In this document: positions 23,722 to 35,161 of the stretch, one piece after another
Layout: each line of letters begins with the position of its first letter
How positions within the stretch are numbered: the first letter of the stretch is position 1
Origin: Crossaster papposus
Lineage: Eukaryota; Echinodermata; Asteroidea; Velatida; Solasteridae
DNA: 64,000 nucleotides
Assembly (NCBI GenBank): GCA_037893245.1
Contig: JBAIAA010000106.1
Span: forward strand, 62,001-126,000
Direction of reading: 5' to 3'
The notes under the pieces: model-generated
Databases searched by the model: none
Told to the model about the DNA's origin: nothing
What the model saw: only the letters and a program-made list of their open reading frames with translations
Position numbers and translations under genes: made by a program

Positions 23722-24099
23722 TTTTTGGGTGTGGCATCCTGAAAAATAGATGTTCAGATTGAATTTGAGGTATTAACAACGCTATGAGTATGAGTGTAGA
23801 AGCACATGGATGCGTTTGTTTATGACGTACTTGGAGGATACATTCATGGAAACACGAAGGTAAATTTGGGTTAGGGTTAGAATCGGGGACGTCCTCGATT
23901 GAGATTCGTGTACAAAACCAATGAGAGCCGTCGGAAAAGTAGAAACAAATAAATTATCGAGAGGAACAAAAGAAACTCCTTGATTTACACCATAAACAAA
24001 CGTACATGTACAGTATGTGTGTTTATTTGTATATTACCTCATGTCTCGTTGACCTGATACATACATACCCTGTATCACGCTGCGAATCGGCATTCTGCT
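23722..24099. other. No recognisable gene
   Basis: Nothing supported between the foldback arm and the reverse-transcriptase relic. Confidence 0.5.
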
Positions 24100-24421
24100 T
24101 TCGTTCTTACCGTTTTCAGCAAGGCCTTTGAACGGATCGATCACGATAATAGCCATTACCAAGCTGATACATATTGGTGTTGATTCATGCCTTGTTTACT
24201 TGATAGCAAACTTCTCACTAATCGCCAACAGTGCGTTCGCTTCAAGGGGGGTCTCATTCAACTGGACACCCGTGCATGATGGAGTGCCCCAGGGAACTCG
24301 ACTAGTCGGTCCAGTCATACTTTCAGCGGTAATCAATGATGCGTGCCAACAAGATCTCAATGTTTCCACTCATTATTGGAAATGTAATAACTACCTAGGA
24401 GAGTTGATACCTTCTGATTAG
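24100..24421 (+). pseudogene. Reverse-transcriptase relic, palm part
   Basis: In one frame the DNA reads a motif-A-like 'SKAFERIDHD'. After a frameshift near 24130-24150 it continues as 'ITKLIHIGVDSCLVYLIANF', and then carries motif B as 'VHDGVPQGTRL.GPVI', followed by MIND-like 'VINDACQQDL'. This is the order seen in non-LTR reverse transcriptases. The YADD box is not found before homology is lost near 24421. The downstream part of the same kind of protein resumes at 27055. Confidence 0.65.
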
Positions 24422-24754
24422 TCGAGACTCAATCACGTGGAGGGTATTATTTTGCAGAAATGGCAAATTCACTGTGTATTCCTTTCGGCTCGGTCTATTA
24501 CCAGCGGTCATTACCAGCGGTCATCTCTCAATGAATCCCGTCAATGATAACACAGTTATGCCCTAAATGTTGAGTATGGTTGAGACCCGTTTTTCTCACG
24601 AACGTACAACCACAAATGCAGCAATCCATAGACTCCCTCAGGCAATCGTATGAAGCAAGATATAAGACGGGGACCCCCCCTTCTCCTTTGTGGTAGTTAT
24701 TGTGCTTGCGGAATATTGTGGTTTCTGAGGAATTCTGTTTAGGTTTTCAGGGTG

Positions 24755-26868
24755 TTGCGTTATACCCCAGTCACAATTGGCTTGCGATGGGTTTGCGATT
24801 AGTTTGCGGCGGATTTCTAGGCATTTTCGGCCGGGGCCCCACGGGACTTCTTGCGGCTGTCGGGTCATTTTTTGGCATCGGGCGGGCATCGAGTTACTTT
24901 TAACTCGGACTTAAAACCTGGTGCGGCGTTTCGCATCGCAAACTGATCGCCAATAAATCGGTCGATGCCTAGTCGATGTCCGGCAGGGCATCGCACACGT
25001 CGGGCGGGCGCCGAGCCAAATTTTGGACAACCCAGACAATCAATATATCGGCCAGGCGCCGCCCACACGCCGGCCGGGTCCCGCCAGGCGTCCGGCCGAC
25101 TTGGCGGTGCCTGGTCAGAAATCGGCCGGGGGCCGGACGGCGCCCTGCCGGCGCCCAGCCTGAAATCGGTCATGCATCGGCCGGGGCTTGCAGGGTAAAA
25201 AAAGCGGCTCATCTACATCTACATCTACACACAGTTTATCACACAAGTTTCATAGTGCAAGTACTAAATCTCTTCTTCAGCCACCAATGCAACAAGAACC
25301 AGGTTGTAGCGGTATAGCGTGCAAACGCCAACCTCTCCCTCAACCGGGCGACCTACACGCGCTGTGCAGGTGCCCGCAAGCGTTGTGGAGGTATCAACGG
25401 CATTTTCTTATTTAATGACTCTATCACACCAGAACATTTTAGGCCAACGCGTGAGTATCGTGTTGTAATTTTGGCAACACGCTGGCAAACGCTAACCAAT
25501 GCTAGGCCAGCGTTAGCAACACGATGAGCACGTTACTCACACGCTGGGACACGCTGTCATACGCTGAGAAACACGTATAGGCGATCGTTATCAACCCGCT
25601 ACTCACACGCTGGCGTACGCCGGCGTACGCTTGCGACACGCTGGTTATGGCCCTGACACACCAGGACGTTGTAGGCCAATGCATGAGTAGCGCGTTAAAA
25701 ATAGTTGATACGCTGGCAATTGCTGAACTTTCACAGAAAAAGTCAAGTGGAACCGTGATTTCAGCGTGTTCATACAGGTTGATAACGTGTTCATAGCGTA
25801 TGCCAGCGCGTAAGTAGCGTGTGAGGAACGCGCTCAGCGTGTAAGGAACGCATCACTGATTTATAGTAAAAATACGACAGCGGGTCGCCAGCGTGAGAGT
25901 AGTGGGTTGGTAACGATCGTCTAGCGCGTTTGACGCGTGAGTAACGGCCTTCTTGCGCGCCGCTAGCGTGTGCAGTCACACGCTGGCAAACGCTGAATTT
26001 TTTAGGTATGTTGAAAAACGTATTTTTGTTTCAGCGTGTGACAGCGTGTTCCAGCGTGTGGGTAACGCGCTCAGCGCGTTGCGAACGCTGGCCTAGCGTT
26101 GGTCAGCGTTTACCCGCGTGTTGCCGAAATTTCAACACGCTGGCCTAAAACGTTCTGGTGTGACAGGGCCATTACTGTAGTAGCGCGTCATCTTTGTGTA
26201 CAACTAATCATGTGGTCGTTGCCGTACGCTGGCGCGCGTTGGACCGCGCTACTCACGCGCTGGGCAGTCGTTCATCAGTCGTCGAGCGCGTTACTAACGC
26301 GTTATTCACGCGCTGGCGAACGCTATGAACCCGTTATTAACGCGTTATGGACACGCTAAAATCACGGTTCAACTTGACTTTTTCTGTGGAAGTTCAGCGT
26401 TTGCCAACTATTTTTAACGCGCTACTCACGCGTTGGCCTAAAACATTATAGTGTGACAGGGCCATTAAGAAGGTCAGAGGAGAGCTTCTGCCGCCGGTCG
26501 TTGATCGCTGGCCACTCGACAGGCACACTACAGATGCCCGTCCGGCCGCCGTACGACCTGTAAGAATTGGTTGGCACCCTGCCGGATACTGCAGGGGTAT
26601 CGCAAGGACATAAGCAGGGCACCGGACGAGTGCCTGCCGGACACCGGCCGATAAACAGGCCAATAATTCGACCCCATTTTCAAGAAAGTCGGCCGATCGC
26701 CGGTCGGCGACCCCCCGGGCCCCGTCATGGCAGCGTACGGGGCACTTTTAATTGTGACTGTGACCGCCATATCGCACGATCTTTCGCCGACCTCTACACG
26801 CCGGCCGATGCCCAGAAATCGCACACGCCGCCCGGGCTCCGCTTTAATTGTGACTGGGGTATTAGGTA
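24755..26868. mobile_element. CG-rich inverted-repeat complex
   Basis: The outer ends are TACCCCAGTCACAATT (near 24762) and its complement AATTGTGACTGGGGTA (near 26845). Both arms are rich in GGCCGGC, GCATCG and CGGCAGG words and are GC-rich against an AT-rich background. The spacer holds an 820-bp element of another family. The arms share composition and phrases but are not collinear enough by eye to align fully. The complex separates two parts of a LINE reverse transcriptase. Confidence 0.5.
25646..26465. mobile_element. TIR element family M820, copy 1
   Basis: The ends are ATGGCCCTG.CACACCAG.ACGTT and its complement (26433-26465), with a further internal end at 26143-26174. The body is made of alternating 'acgcgctgg' and 'cagcgtgt' words. 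It matches 31770-32592 in the opposite orientation at the same length. A further partial end is near 25414. The frames open across it (for example 26099-26359) recur in the other copy only because the DNA does; no protein family is recognised. Confidence 0.7.
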
Positions 26869-27054
26869 ACAATAGTCTAGAGAGTGCATGTATAGGTATG
26901 GGGTATAAGGCGAGGCCCTCGGTCCCATATCGTTCTTGGTATACATGCAATGGTCGGTTTAAAACAACATGTCACTCAACTCTCGAAAATGAAAATCCAT
27001 GGAAATGCAGTGCAATGACCTCCCCCTGGACCAATCACAAACTGTCAAATTATA

Positions 27055-27190
27055 TCCAGCAGGTTTTGAAGTGGAATACTCATATTAACATTATACTCGC
27101 ACGAGCAAACAGTCGTTTCCACATGAATCGCCTACTGAAAGTTCATGGTTTGCCAGCAGACGACCTCGTGACTATAATCCCCATTAACAA
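27055..27190 (+). pseudogene. Reverse-transcriptase relic, thumb/connection part
   Basis: The frame contains 'LKWNTHINIILARANSRFHM' followed by 'LLKVHGLPADDLVTI', the block that follows the YADD box in many LINE reverse transcriptases (LKW..HI..I..RA..RL..L). It is the likely continuation of the palm part at 24100-24421; the intervening 2.6 kb is the inverted-repeat complex plus unassigned sequence. Confidence 0.6.
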
Positions 27191-27199
27191 AAAAATGAT

Positions 27200-27955
27200 A
27201 TGATATCGGGTATGAAAATTCCAACCAAAAATCTAAGTGTTGACCCACCCACCCTTAAAAAAACAAAATCGAAAATAAAATCAGAATGTCGGACCCACCT
27301 TTTCCGCAATTATTTTTTCCATTTCAGACCAAAGGACTTCGGACCAACCCTCTTCACGAAATTTTGTTTTGCAAAATCCGTCGAATCGTCGAGCATTTGT
27401 ATGTTGAATCAATTTGAAAGATCTAATCGGTCTCATCATAATAGTCAGAAGTACTCGTAGATACTTTCAAACAGCTACAGCCTATCTGGCATTGATTGGT
27501 ACCTTCTCGAACAATTTGAACTTATTTTGATTATTCGAACCTGCATACTCGCCTGTTACGAATCCATCGCGCGATTATGGCACAATTTGAACTAGTTTGA
27601 TGTCGATATTCTGTGAAAAACTGAGAATTATTAAAGCTTCAAAGTTCTGTTAAATTAGAATATTGGCGTTATTATCTGAATTGTTGTTCGATGTGTACAT
27701 GGGCGGGCGCCATTGTTGAGAAGAATTCTCGAGACGGGTAGTTCGTATTATTCCAAAGCATTCAAAGACGAACTACCATCGAATACCATAGATATTTGCT
27801 CTTGGATTTTAGACCGACACTGATAAAAGAAAAGAAAGTTTTCAATATTTCCCCTTCTCCTCAGTACATCTTTCCAGAGCTGAAGCAGCACTTCACTGAA
27901 ATATCATCCCTGCTTCAAATCCCTTGCGCCAGTCACAATCCGCATCTGGTCTCCA
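27200..27955. other. No recognisable gene
   Basis: No motif or splice context supports the short open frames here. Confidence 0.5.
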
Positions 27956-27962
27956 GTCATCC

Positions 27963-28058
27963 GGAGTCTAGCCCGGACGCCTCACTAGATGCAGCAATCC
28001 AAGCAACACGTTGCTTGGCTTGCTGCATCCAGTCAGGCGTCTGGGCTTACCAGAGTCC
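27963..28058. repeat. ~47-bp-arm hairpin centred near 28010
   Basis: The two halves are inverted copies with about six mismatches and a small gap. Perfect stretches include GATGCAGCAA.CCAAGCAA and GACGCCT.ACT. The loop is four bases or fewer. It could be a MITE or a long RNA hairpin; no coding role. Confidence 0.75.
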
Positions 28059-28067
28059 AGCGAGCGT

Positions 28068-30239
28068 AATGTCTTCACTTTCGTTTTTACTCACATTGAG
28101 GTTTTCGATTCGGAAAGTACGGCTATTTTCTCGTATAGCCGTATTGTTCGCGGTTATCGGCCTTCATCGGCCGCATTTTGAAAATAGGATCCTCAACTGA
28201 CTCTAGTACCGTGGAAACAGTCAAAAAGGCATTGGAATGGGGAAGCTCTAGCAATGTAACTTTTTTTTGTTTTTCTCTGACTCGAATCTACTGGCTTAAA
28301 ACCTGTGTGCTGTTTCTGACATAATGATAAACATGTAATATACAATCAAAATGTGATCCCTGGTGTGCCCTGATGTTGCACTGCTCTCAACTACACCTGA
28401 AAAAGCTTCACAATAGTAGAACAAATAGTGAAACAAAATATTTGGTCCCATTTTCGGTGTTTTGACCCACCATTTTTTCATTATTTTTGTTTCCCAAAAG
28501 TCTGCCGAGAGGCCTGTTAGACCACCCCAACCCATACCTTATATCAAGAGAGAAAACAACAATTTGATAAAATGGTTACCCTCTCGATGCTGAGCGGGCC
28601 ATTACATGATAATGCATAGCGCGATTTGATACCCTTTTTTGTAGACCCGGTCATCTATAAAGGAAACCTGCGACCACTGTAATTAGGCCGTATTCATAAA
28701 AATAAGCACGTTATGCAAGTATTAAACTACTCTTGTGACGTCACTCTATTCAGAAAAGTGTCGATTATTTTAAAGAATGTACAGTTAACTGTACATTCTT
28801 TTAAGAATTAACAGAAAAAGAACGACTCAATGGACACAAAAATTGCTATTGTTATATTTATTACAACTTAGTAAGAGCTATGTTGACGGTTTCTCTAGAG
28901 CTTTCAACAGTTAATTGTCTTTGACGTCTCTTTGCCGTGTCGACGCGCTTATGCGGTTTCAGCCCGGCTGACTGCTCTCCTATGGTCCTCACTGGTTCTG
29001 GCCACCGAAGCCATTGTTGTAGAGACGAGATGCTGCCATGCTCGATTGTATGGAGTGGTTCATCCAAAAGCCTTGTTGCACAGATTTGCCACAACCTGGG
29101 ATATCAACAATAACAAAAATAAAATAAAATGGATGCGCCAAACCGCATGTAACAAATTGCATCAAGGTTTGTCTAAAACATTCGAAAATGAAAATGGCTC
29201 AAGAACTTATTACGACTAAGAAAACAAATGGAGGGTAAACCTTTTTATTAGCAAGGTCGAAGCGATGGTTTGCAATTTAAAATATGTACATTTCTTGTAA
29301 ATGGGAATAATTTTCGACGGAGATAGGTCATAGTTATGTCATACGTTCGAAGGTCCTAAAAAGTACTACTAATGCACAACTTTAAAAGGGCTGGTATACG
29401 TATAACACGTACATGTACTTTACATTCGCTAACTCGCCCATGTTGTCCTGCCCTGTCGTATACCCGTGTAGCAAAAACGGCAGAAAAACCAACAGAAATT
29501 TGTTTTGTTCCGAGTCTGGTTTGACGTGTGATAATGAAACCGTTCAGGGTTTAACAAAAGGCTGGTATACTTTTGACACGGAATAATGACTACTGACGCT
29601 ATTGTTACACCATAAAAAGGGCTAAAATTGGTAAAAATAATAAGCCAAACATGAGCTGCTGATGAGAGCTAAGCCAAATATTGGGAATAACAAGTTCTTG
29701 TTTCCTTTTCTTGCTTATTTTCCATCATTACCTGATCCGTTAGGGGTCCAAATCAGCCACGAGTAGTAGGAAGTTTCTTCACCTCTGAATCTGCCGCTTT
29801 AGTATAAATCCTCATTGGAGTATAAATCCTCATCGAATATGTCCAAAAATACTTGTGTAAATCACCATCAAAATAAATTGGCGAGTCAGTTCTTGAGGTG
29901 ACACGACATATCTCCCAACGTATTTCTACTTAAAAATATGTACGGATCCAAACTGGAAGACATATTAGCGGAGTTAGCAGAGACACATCCGACGCACGAA
30001 TGTATGGCATCAAATGACTTCGATGTCGAATGTACTGGGCATTTTAAACGCCCTCATATTACCCAACCTTTATTCAATTGTTTGGTTACGCAACACGGAG
30101 ACTAGGACAAAGCTTTCACATTCCTTAGTAGCTTGCACCACTGAACAATGGAATGAAATCGTCTCATACTTTAAAGCATTAGTAAGAATTGACACTTGTT
30201 GTTCTTTTAAATATTGACAATGGGTGTAAAAAGGACGTA
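28068..30239. other. No recognisable gene; one 30-bp perfect palindrome
   Basis: 28772-28801 is a perfect 30-base palindrome centred on GTTAAC (AAAGAATGTACAG arms). The phrase GGCTGGTATAC occurs twice (near 29390 and 29560). No gene is supported. Confidence 0.5.
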
Positions 30240-30360
30240 GTTTAAGTCGGAGAAACGACTCAAAAGGTGGACATTCTTTGATTCAAATTGGGCTCGGACG
30301 CTGCGCGTCCTCGCCCATTCGAATCAAAGAATGTCCACTTTTTCGTCATTTCTCCTTAAC
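30240..30360. mobile_element. Foldback MITE, family MF1, copy 1
   Basis: The outer ends GTTTAAGTCGGAGAAA and TTTCTCCTTAAC are near-inverted. The inner arms GTGGACATTCTTTGATTC and its complement are perfect over 18 bases. The loop is CG-rich (gctcggacgctgcgcgtcctcg). Its outer ends match the copies at 34019 and 43122, but the inner arm differs. Confidence 0.7.
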
Positions 30361-31157
30361 AGAATTTGCTAGAAATGGCAAGCAACAGCTGTTAGTCAAA
30401 GCAAAAGGTTATGAATAGCTTTTTTGTCAATTACTTGAGCTATACCTTTTATTTGTTGAGCAAATGCTTTTGCTTAAACCTTTTGCTACCTAGCAATTTC
30501 AAGTTACGTTATCTTGACTAATATATGTTGACGTGCGAGTATGCAGTCGATATTATTTGTACTAATTCACTAATTTTACAGACTCTAAACCAAATATGTC
30601 GCATCTTATCCCACCGTCTCAAGTAAACCAGCGAGGTTTTCGCAAAGCTAATTTGATACCACAACCAAAATGTAAAATAACCAACAGATTCACAGACAGT
30701 GACGTTTCCTACACGAATAGTCTAATTCATATCATAATTTTGTTTAAGCTGTCCTTGTTCCTGTCCCTGTCTTGTAATGTAATGTTGTTCTTTTATCCAG
30801 TTAAAAAAAAGAAGCGAAAATACCCCTTTAAACTCAGAATTCAGCTTGGTATCCATCATTTTTAACCAACTTAAAAAAAAAAATGCTTCTTTGTGTAACA
30901 TTTTCTTGAGATAGCCTAGACTAATGAGTATGCGTATGAGTGAGCGGCGACTGCATTATACTGAAAGTAGTCTAGGCTTTTAGAAAGACTAGTCTGTACA
31001 CGAGAACAATGGAATAACGTACGTATGACGTAACTAAAAATACATGTTCTCCATTTAGTGAATTGAAATTAAAAAAACATTTAAACGTTTTTGTCTACCT
31101 CATTCAGTAAAAAAGAACAGCGTCAAAACAAAGTATTTCAAGAAAACTACTTGCGTT
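30361..31157. other. No recognisable gene
   Basis: AT-rich; no supported feature. Confidence 0.5.
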
Positions 31158-31675
31158 ATGGCATTGTCACACCAGAACGTTTTAGGACAGCGCGTGAGTA
31201 GCGCTTTAAAAATAGTTGATACGCTGGCAAACACTGAACTTTCACAGAAAAAGTCAAGTCGAACCGTGATTTCAGCGTGTTCATAACGCGTTATTAACGA
31301 GTTCATAGCGTATGCCAGCGCTTGAGTAGCGCGTGAGGAACGCGTTCAGCGTGTAAAGAACGCATCACTGATTTATAGATAAGATATGACATCCTATCGC
31401 TAGCGTACGCAAGCGTGTGAGTAGCGGGTTGGTAACGGTCGTCTAGCGCGTCCGACGCGTGAGTAACGACCCCCCAGCGCGCCGCCAGCGTGTGAAGTCA
31501 CACGCTGGGAAACGCTGGAAGTTTGAGGTATGTTAAAAAAATTGTTTTCGCCTCAGCGTGTGACAGCGTGTCACAGCTCGTAAATAACGCTGGCCTAGCG
31601 TTGGTTAGCGTTTGCCAGCGTGTTGCCGAAATTTTAACACGTTTCTCCCGCGTTGGCTTAAAACGTTCTGGGGTG
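31158..31675. mobile_element. TIR element family M820, ~520-bp copy with a truncated end
   Basis: It starts ATGGCATTGTCACACCAGAACG and runs through the same body as the other copies. Its right end 'taaaacgttctgg' stops abruptly at a perfect 20-bp-arm hairpin (31674-31741), so that hairpin element probably inserted there or replaced the end. Confidence 0.65.
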
Positions 31676-31741
31676 CGTTCCACTCACGCGAACGTTGCCA
31701 ATGTTGAGCAACGTTAGCGTTGTTCGCGTGAGTGGAACGCA
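31674..31741. repeat. Perfect 20-bp-arm hairpin
   Basis: TGCGTTCCACTCACGCGAAC (31674-31693) and its exact complement (31722-31741), with further pairing GTTGC/GCAAC inside. Probably a small MITE. Confidence 0.85.
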
Positions 31742-31769
31742 ATGTGCGCCAATTATGTTGGCGAACGTT

Positions 31770-32592
31770 ATGGCCCTGTCACACCAGAACGTTTTAGGCC
31801 AACGCATGAGTAGGGCGTTAAAAATAGTTGATATGCTGGCAAACGCTGAACTTCCACAGAAAAAGTCAAGTTGAACCGTGATTTCAGCGTGTCCATAACG
31901 CGTTAATAACGGGTTCATAGCGTTCGCCAGCGCGTGAATAACGCGTTAGTAACGCGCTCGACGACTGATGAACGACTGCCCAGCGCGTGAATAGCGCGGT
32001 CCAACGCGCGCCAGCGTACGGCAACGAACACATGATTAGTTGTACAAAACGATGACGCGCTACTACAGTAATGGCCCTGTCACACCAGAACGTTTTATGC
32101 CAACGTGTTGAAATTTCGGCAACACGCGAGTAAACGCTGACCAACGCTAGGCCAGCGTTCGCAACGCGCTGAGCGCGTTACCCACACGCTGGAACACGCT
32201 GTCTCACGACAAAAATACGTTTTTCAACATACCTACAAAAATTGAGCGTTTGCCAGCGTGTGACTGCACACTCTAGCGGCGCGCAAGAAGGCCGTTACTT
32301 ACGCGTCAAACGCGCTAGACAATCGTTACCAACCCACTACTCACACGCTGTCTACCCGCTGTCGTATTTTTACTATAAATCAGTGATACGTTCCTCACAC
32401 ACTGAGCGCGTTCCTCACAGGATACTCACGCGCTGGCATACGCTATGAACCCGTTATCAACCTGTATGGACACGCTGAAATCACGGTTCCACTTGACTTT
32501 TTCTGTGAAAGTTCAGCGATTGCCAGCGTATCAACTATTTTTAACGCGCTACTCATGCATTGGCCTAAAACGTTTTGGGGTGACAGGGCCAT
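31770..32592. mobile_element. TIR element family M820, copy 2 (inverted relative to copy 1)
   Basis: The ends are ATGGCCCTGTCACACCAGAACG (31770) and its complement (32562-32592), with an internal end at 32071. It matches 25646-26465 in reverse complement, including the position of the internal end, so both derive from the same composite of a ~520-bp unit and a ~300-bp piece. Confidence 0.7.
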
Positions 32593-32804
32593 AACCCGCG
32601 TGTCGCCAGCGTACGCCAGCGTGTGAGTAGCGTGTGCAGTCACACGCTGGCAAACGGTCCCAGTCGCTCGGTCCCATTTCTTGCTGGGTTTATAGTATGT
32701 ATGTAAATTAAAGCTCAAGTGGTTTTGTCTATCGTGTTCCAAAGACGCGCCGCCGTCGCCCCCGACGTCGCCCTTAGCCCAACCCTCTCAAAACATGTAA
32801 TAAA

Positions 32805-33125
32805 ATGTTGTTGGTTAAAAAAATTGATTAACATTTTAACCCAAAAAACATTTTTTTCTTCAATTTCACCAATGTTATGTACTTTTTTTTCACCAACTGT
32901 TGTTTACCTGGTAAACAACGGTTTGAAAATATAATGTAACTTTACCTAATGTTTGTTATGTTTAACTACATTTAACCAACATTTGGTAGATTTTTACCAA
33001 CTGTTGGTTACCAGGTGAACAACACAGTTGGTTAACAACAATTTTGAAACATTTGCCCAAGTTAAATATACCCAACATTGGTCAAATTGGACTTATGTAC
33101 ACATTGTTGGTGAACATTTTAACCT
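32805..33125. repeat. Array of degenerate palindromes (AACTGTTGTTTACC type)
   Basis: AACTGTTGTTTACC..GGTAAACAACGGTT near 32896-32926 and AACTGTTGGTTACC..GGTGAACAACACAGTT near 32999-33030 are near-palindromes, embedded in many ACCAACATT/AATGTTGGT words. It resembles the stretch at 54540-55100 in style. It is non-coding. Confidence 0.55.
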
Positions 33126-34018
33126 TTGGAACTTTGGAACACCATATTTTTCGGGGCGAGTTGAGAGTGACAGTATCCGGAAATTAAGTTGATTAGGGCT
33201 TCACCAAAACACAGTGTAGCTTGGAAATCAAATATTAATTGCCAAGGTATTTGGCAATTGCCATTTCTCGAATTCTGTGTCATTCCTTGAATATGTCTAT
33301 GGTGAAATGAAACTACACTAGTTACTCAGTGTTTTTCTAGGGAAGAGGTAATTTTGAGCGCAACAAAGCCACGACGATTTTGTGTCCCTCAGCTTCATGC
33401 TTTCTTCCATTCGTTGTGAAAACCATTACATGTTGAGTTGCGTCTTAAAATAATGCCACTTATACACAGCAAAGATGTGAAGGGATAGACATTTATATTG
33501 ATGCGGTTTTTGTTTTGTTTTTGTCCCTTGCAATCCCATCTTATACAAAAAACACTGCCTCGCTCCGCGCTGGTCAATTCTTGTTATTCAAATCATTGCT
33601 ATTGCTATGCGTCACTCTTTTGTTAAAAGTGTTGATTCGTATCTACGAATCTTGAGTAAATGTGGATTCAAAACTGCGAACCCACACGTTCAAACTGCCC
33701 TGTAAACATCTTACTGACATTGAAACATAATTTAGAAATGCATACTAATTAGTTCGAGTAAGAGAAACGTGAACTGTCCGTGAACTTCAAATTTTCTTAA
33801 CACAAGTAAGGTTAGGAATTCGCTGTTTTTATCTTGGCTAAATTTGAACAACTACGAAATCACTACAGTTATATCCAGAGCTATTATAACACTAATTCAG
33901 AGCTTGAATAAAGACCCTCTAAAAACCTTGCACGCTTACGCGTCTAATACATGGCCACGATAATATCAGAATGCATGCCTTTTCATGCCCACTCAACTGG
34001 ATAACAGTTGACGCAATG
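33126..34018. other. No gene; distant copy of the GTGGATTCGTATC repeat
   Basis: 33590-33690 shares 'gcgtcac.c..ttgttaaaagtgt.gattcgtatct.cgaatc' with 41400-41500, a diverged dispersed repeat. Otherwise nothing is supported. Confidence 0.45.
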
Positions 34019-34109
34019 GTTTAAGTCGGAGAATACACGCGCAAGTGTGGATTCGTAATTCCTAAATTCGTAATTACGAATCCACACTTTCTCGTGTGCT
34101 CTCCTTAAC
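34019..34109. mobile_element. Foldback MITE, family MF1, copy 2
   Basis: The outer ends GTTTAAGTCGGAGAATACACG and CGTGTGCTCTCCTTAAC enclose the inner arms AAGTGTGGATTCGTAATT and its complement. The ~70 bases to its left (from about 33951) match those left of copy 3 (43046), so the true element may be longer. Confidence 0.7.
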
Positions 34110-34379
34110 CGAGTCCGTCCTTTTTCGTTCAAACCCAAATTTAAAAGAATGTTAAAATACCTTATTTTGGACGTCATGCCCATTGAAATCCTTCACGAGA
34201 ATCGAACAACAATGTCATGCAGTTGTATCCTGCTGGCGTCCTTATTAGTTTACAATTGAAGGCACTGAACTTCGTACACTGTTCAGTGTTTGCAGGCCTG
34301 CGCTTTAATTCGATGAATTCCAATCCTGCGAGACTTGTATTGAAATAAGAACAACGGTCCTTTGAAATGTCATTCTGTA

Positions 34380-35161
34380 AGGGTGGGTTTTCATGGGGCA
34401 CACGAACGATTTGCGAAGGATGCGAAAGCCCCCAAAATTACAAAGTATAACATTCGAAGAAGTTTTTTCCGAATGTGTCGCGACAATGCGGTTTGTGCGT
34501 AGTTCTCACAACGTATGTGCGAATGTCGTGTGTAGATTTGCCGAACTATGGCCAGTCCACATACACGATGAACGTGCGACTAAAATGCAACAACACGAAT
34601 GTTGCACGAATCTCGGGCAACATTTGTGTGGACATTCGCGAAACATGCGACACATGCGAACTTTGGGCGCAAATTTCGCAAATTTCGCGACATTCATGCG
34701 ACATTCGTACATATGTCGCGCGATTATCTTGCGAAAGGCTAGCGTTTGCTTCGTTGGCGAAGTCACCTGTTCTCAAGAAGTACGCGAACAGTTGGTGAAT
34801 TGCTCGAGAAATGATCGGACGAACTTCGCTGCTTTCGCAAGACATGCGCGATACATTTTCCAAACTGCCGGAATCTGTTTGGGGAATCTGTTTTGTAGGT
34901 CGTGCGCATATGACAAAGCTTTTAAGACAGTTTCGACGGCAAATCACGAGCAAATTACGACCCGGGATGCTGGAAACGTTCGCAATTTTTTTGAAATTAC
35001 CGCCGAACTAAACACGACTCCTGTGAACAATTGACGGCGCTTCCGAACCCCCGCGCATGTTTGGCGAACTTTGGGAGCCTAAAATACGAATGTTGGACTT
35101 TGCCATTTTTCGGCAGTCGCATCGTTCGCGAATCGTTCGCGTGCCCTGTGAAAAACCACCT
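34380..35161. mobile_element. ~780-bp TIR transposon rich in TTCGCGA-type words
   Basis: The left end (AAGGGTGGGTTTTCATGGGG, then CACACGAACGATT) and the right end (complement AAGGTGGTTTTTCACAGGG, then CACGCGAACGATT) form imperfect inverted repeats of about 60 bases. The interior repeats 'attcgcgaa', 'catgcgac' and 'aatttcgc' words, which avoid stops and keep up to five frames open (longest 34393-35034, plus). No frame shows a protein motif, so I treat these as by-products. Confidence 0.65.

Noticed and set aside
26099..26359. An 86-codon frame repeated at 31884-32144 on the other strand
   Set aside because: The DNA itself is a repeated non-coding element; frame conservation follows from recent duplication.
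34393..35034. A 213-codon open frame rich in Cys, Arg and His
   Set aside because: It lies wholly inside a TIR element whose word composition keeps several frames open; no Cys/His spacing matches a known finger.
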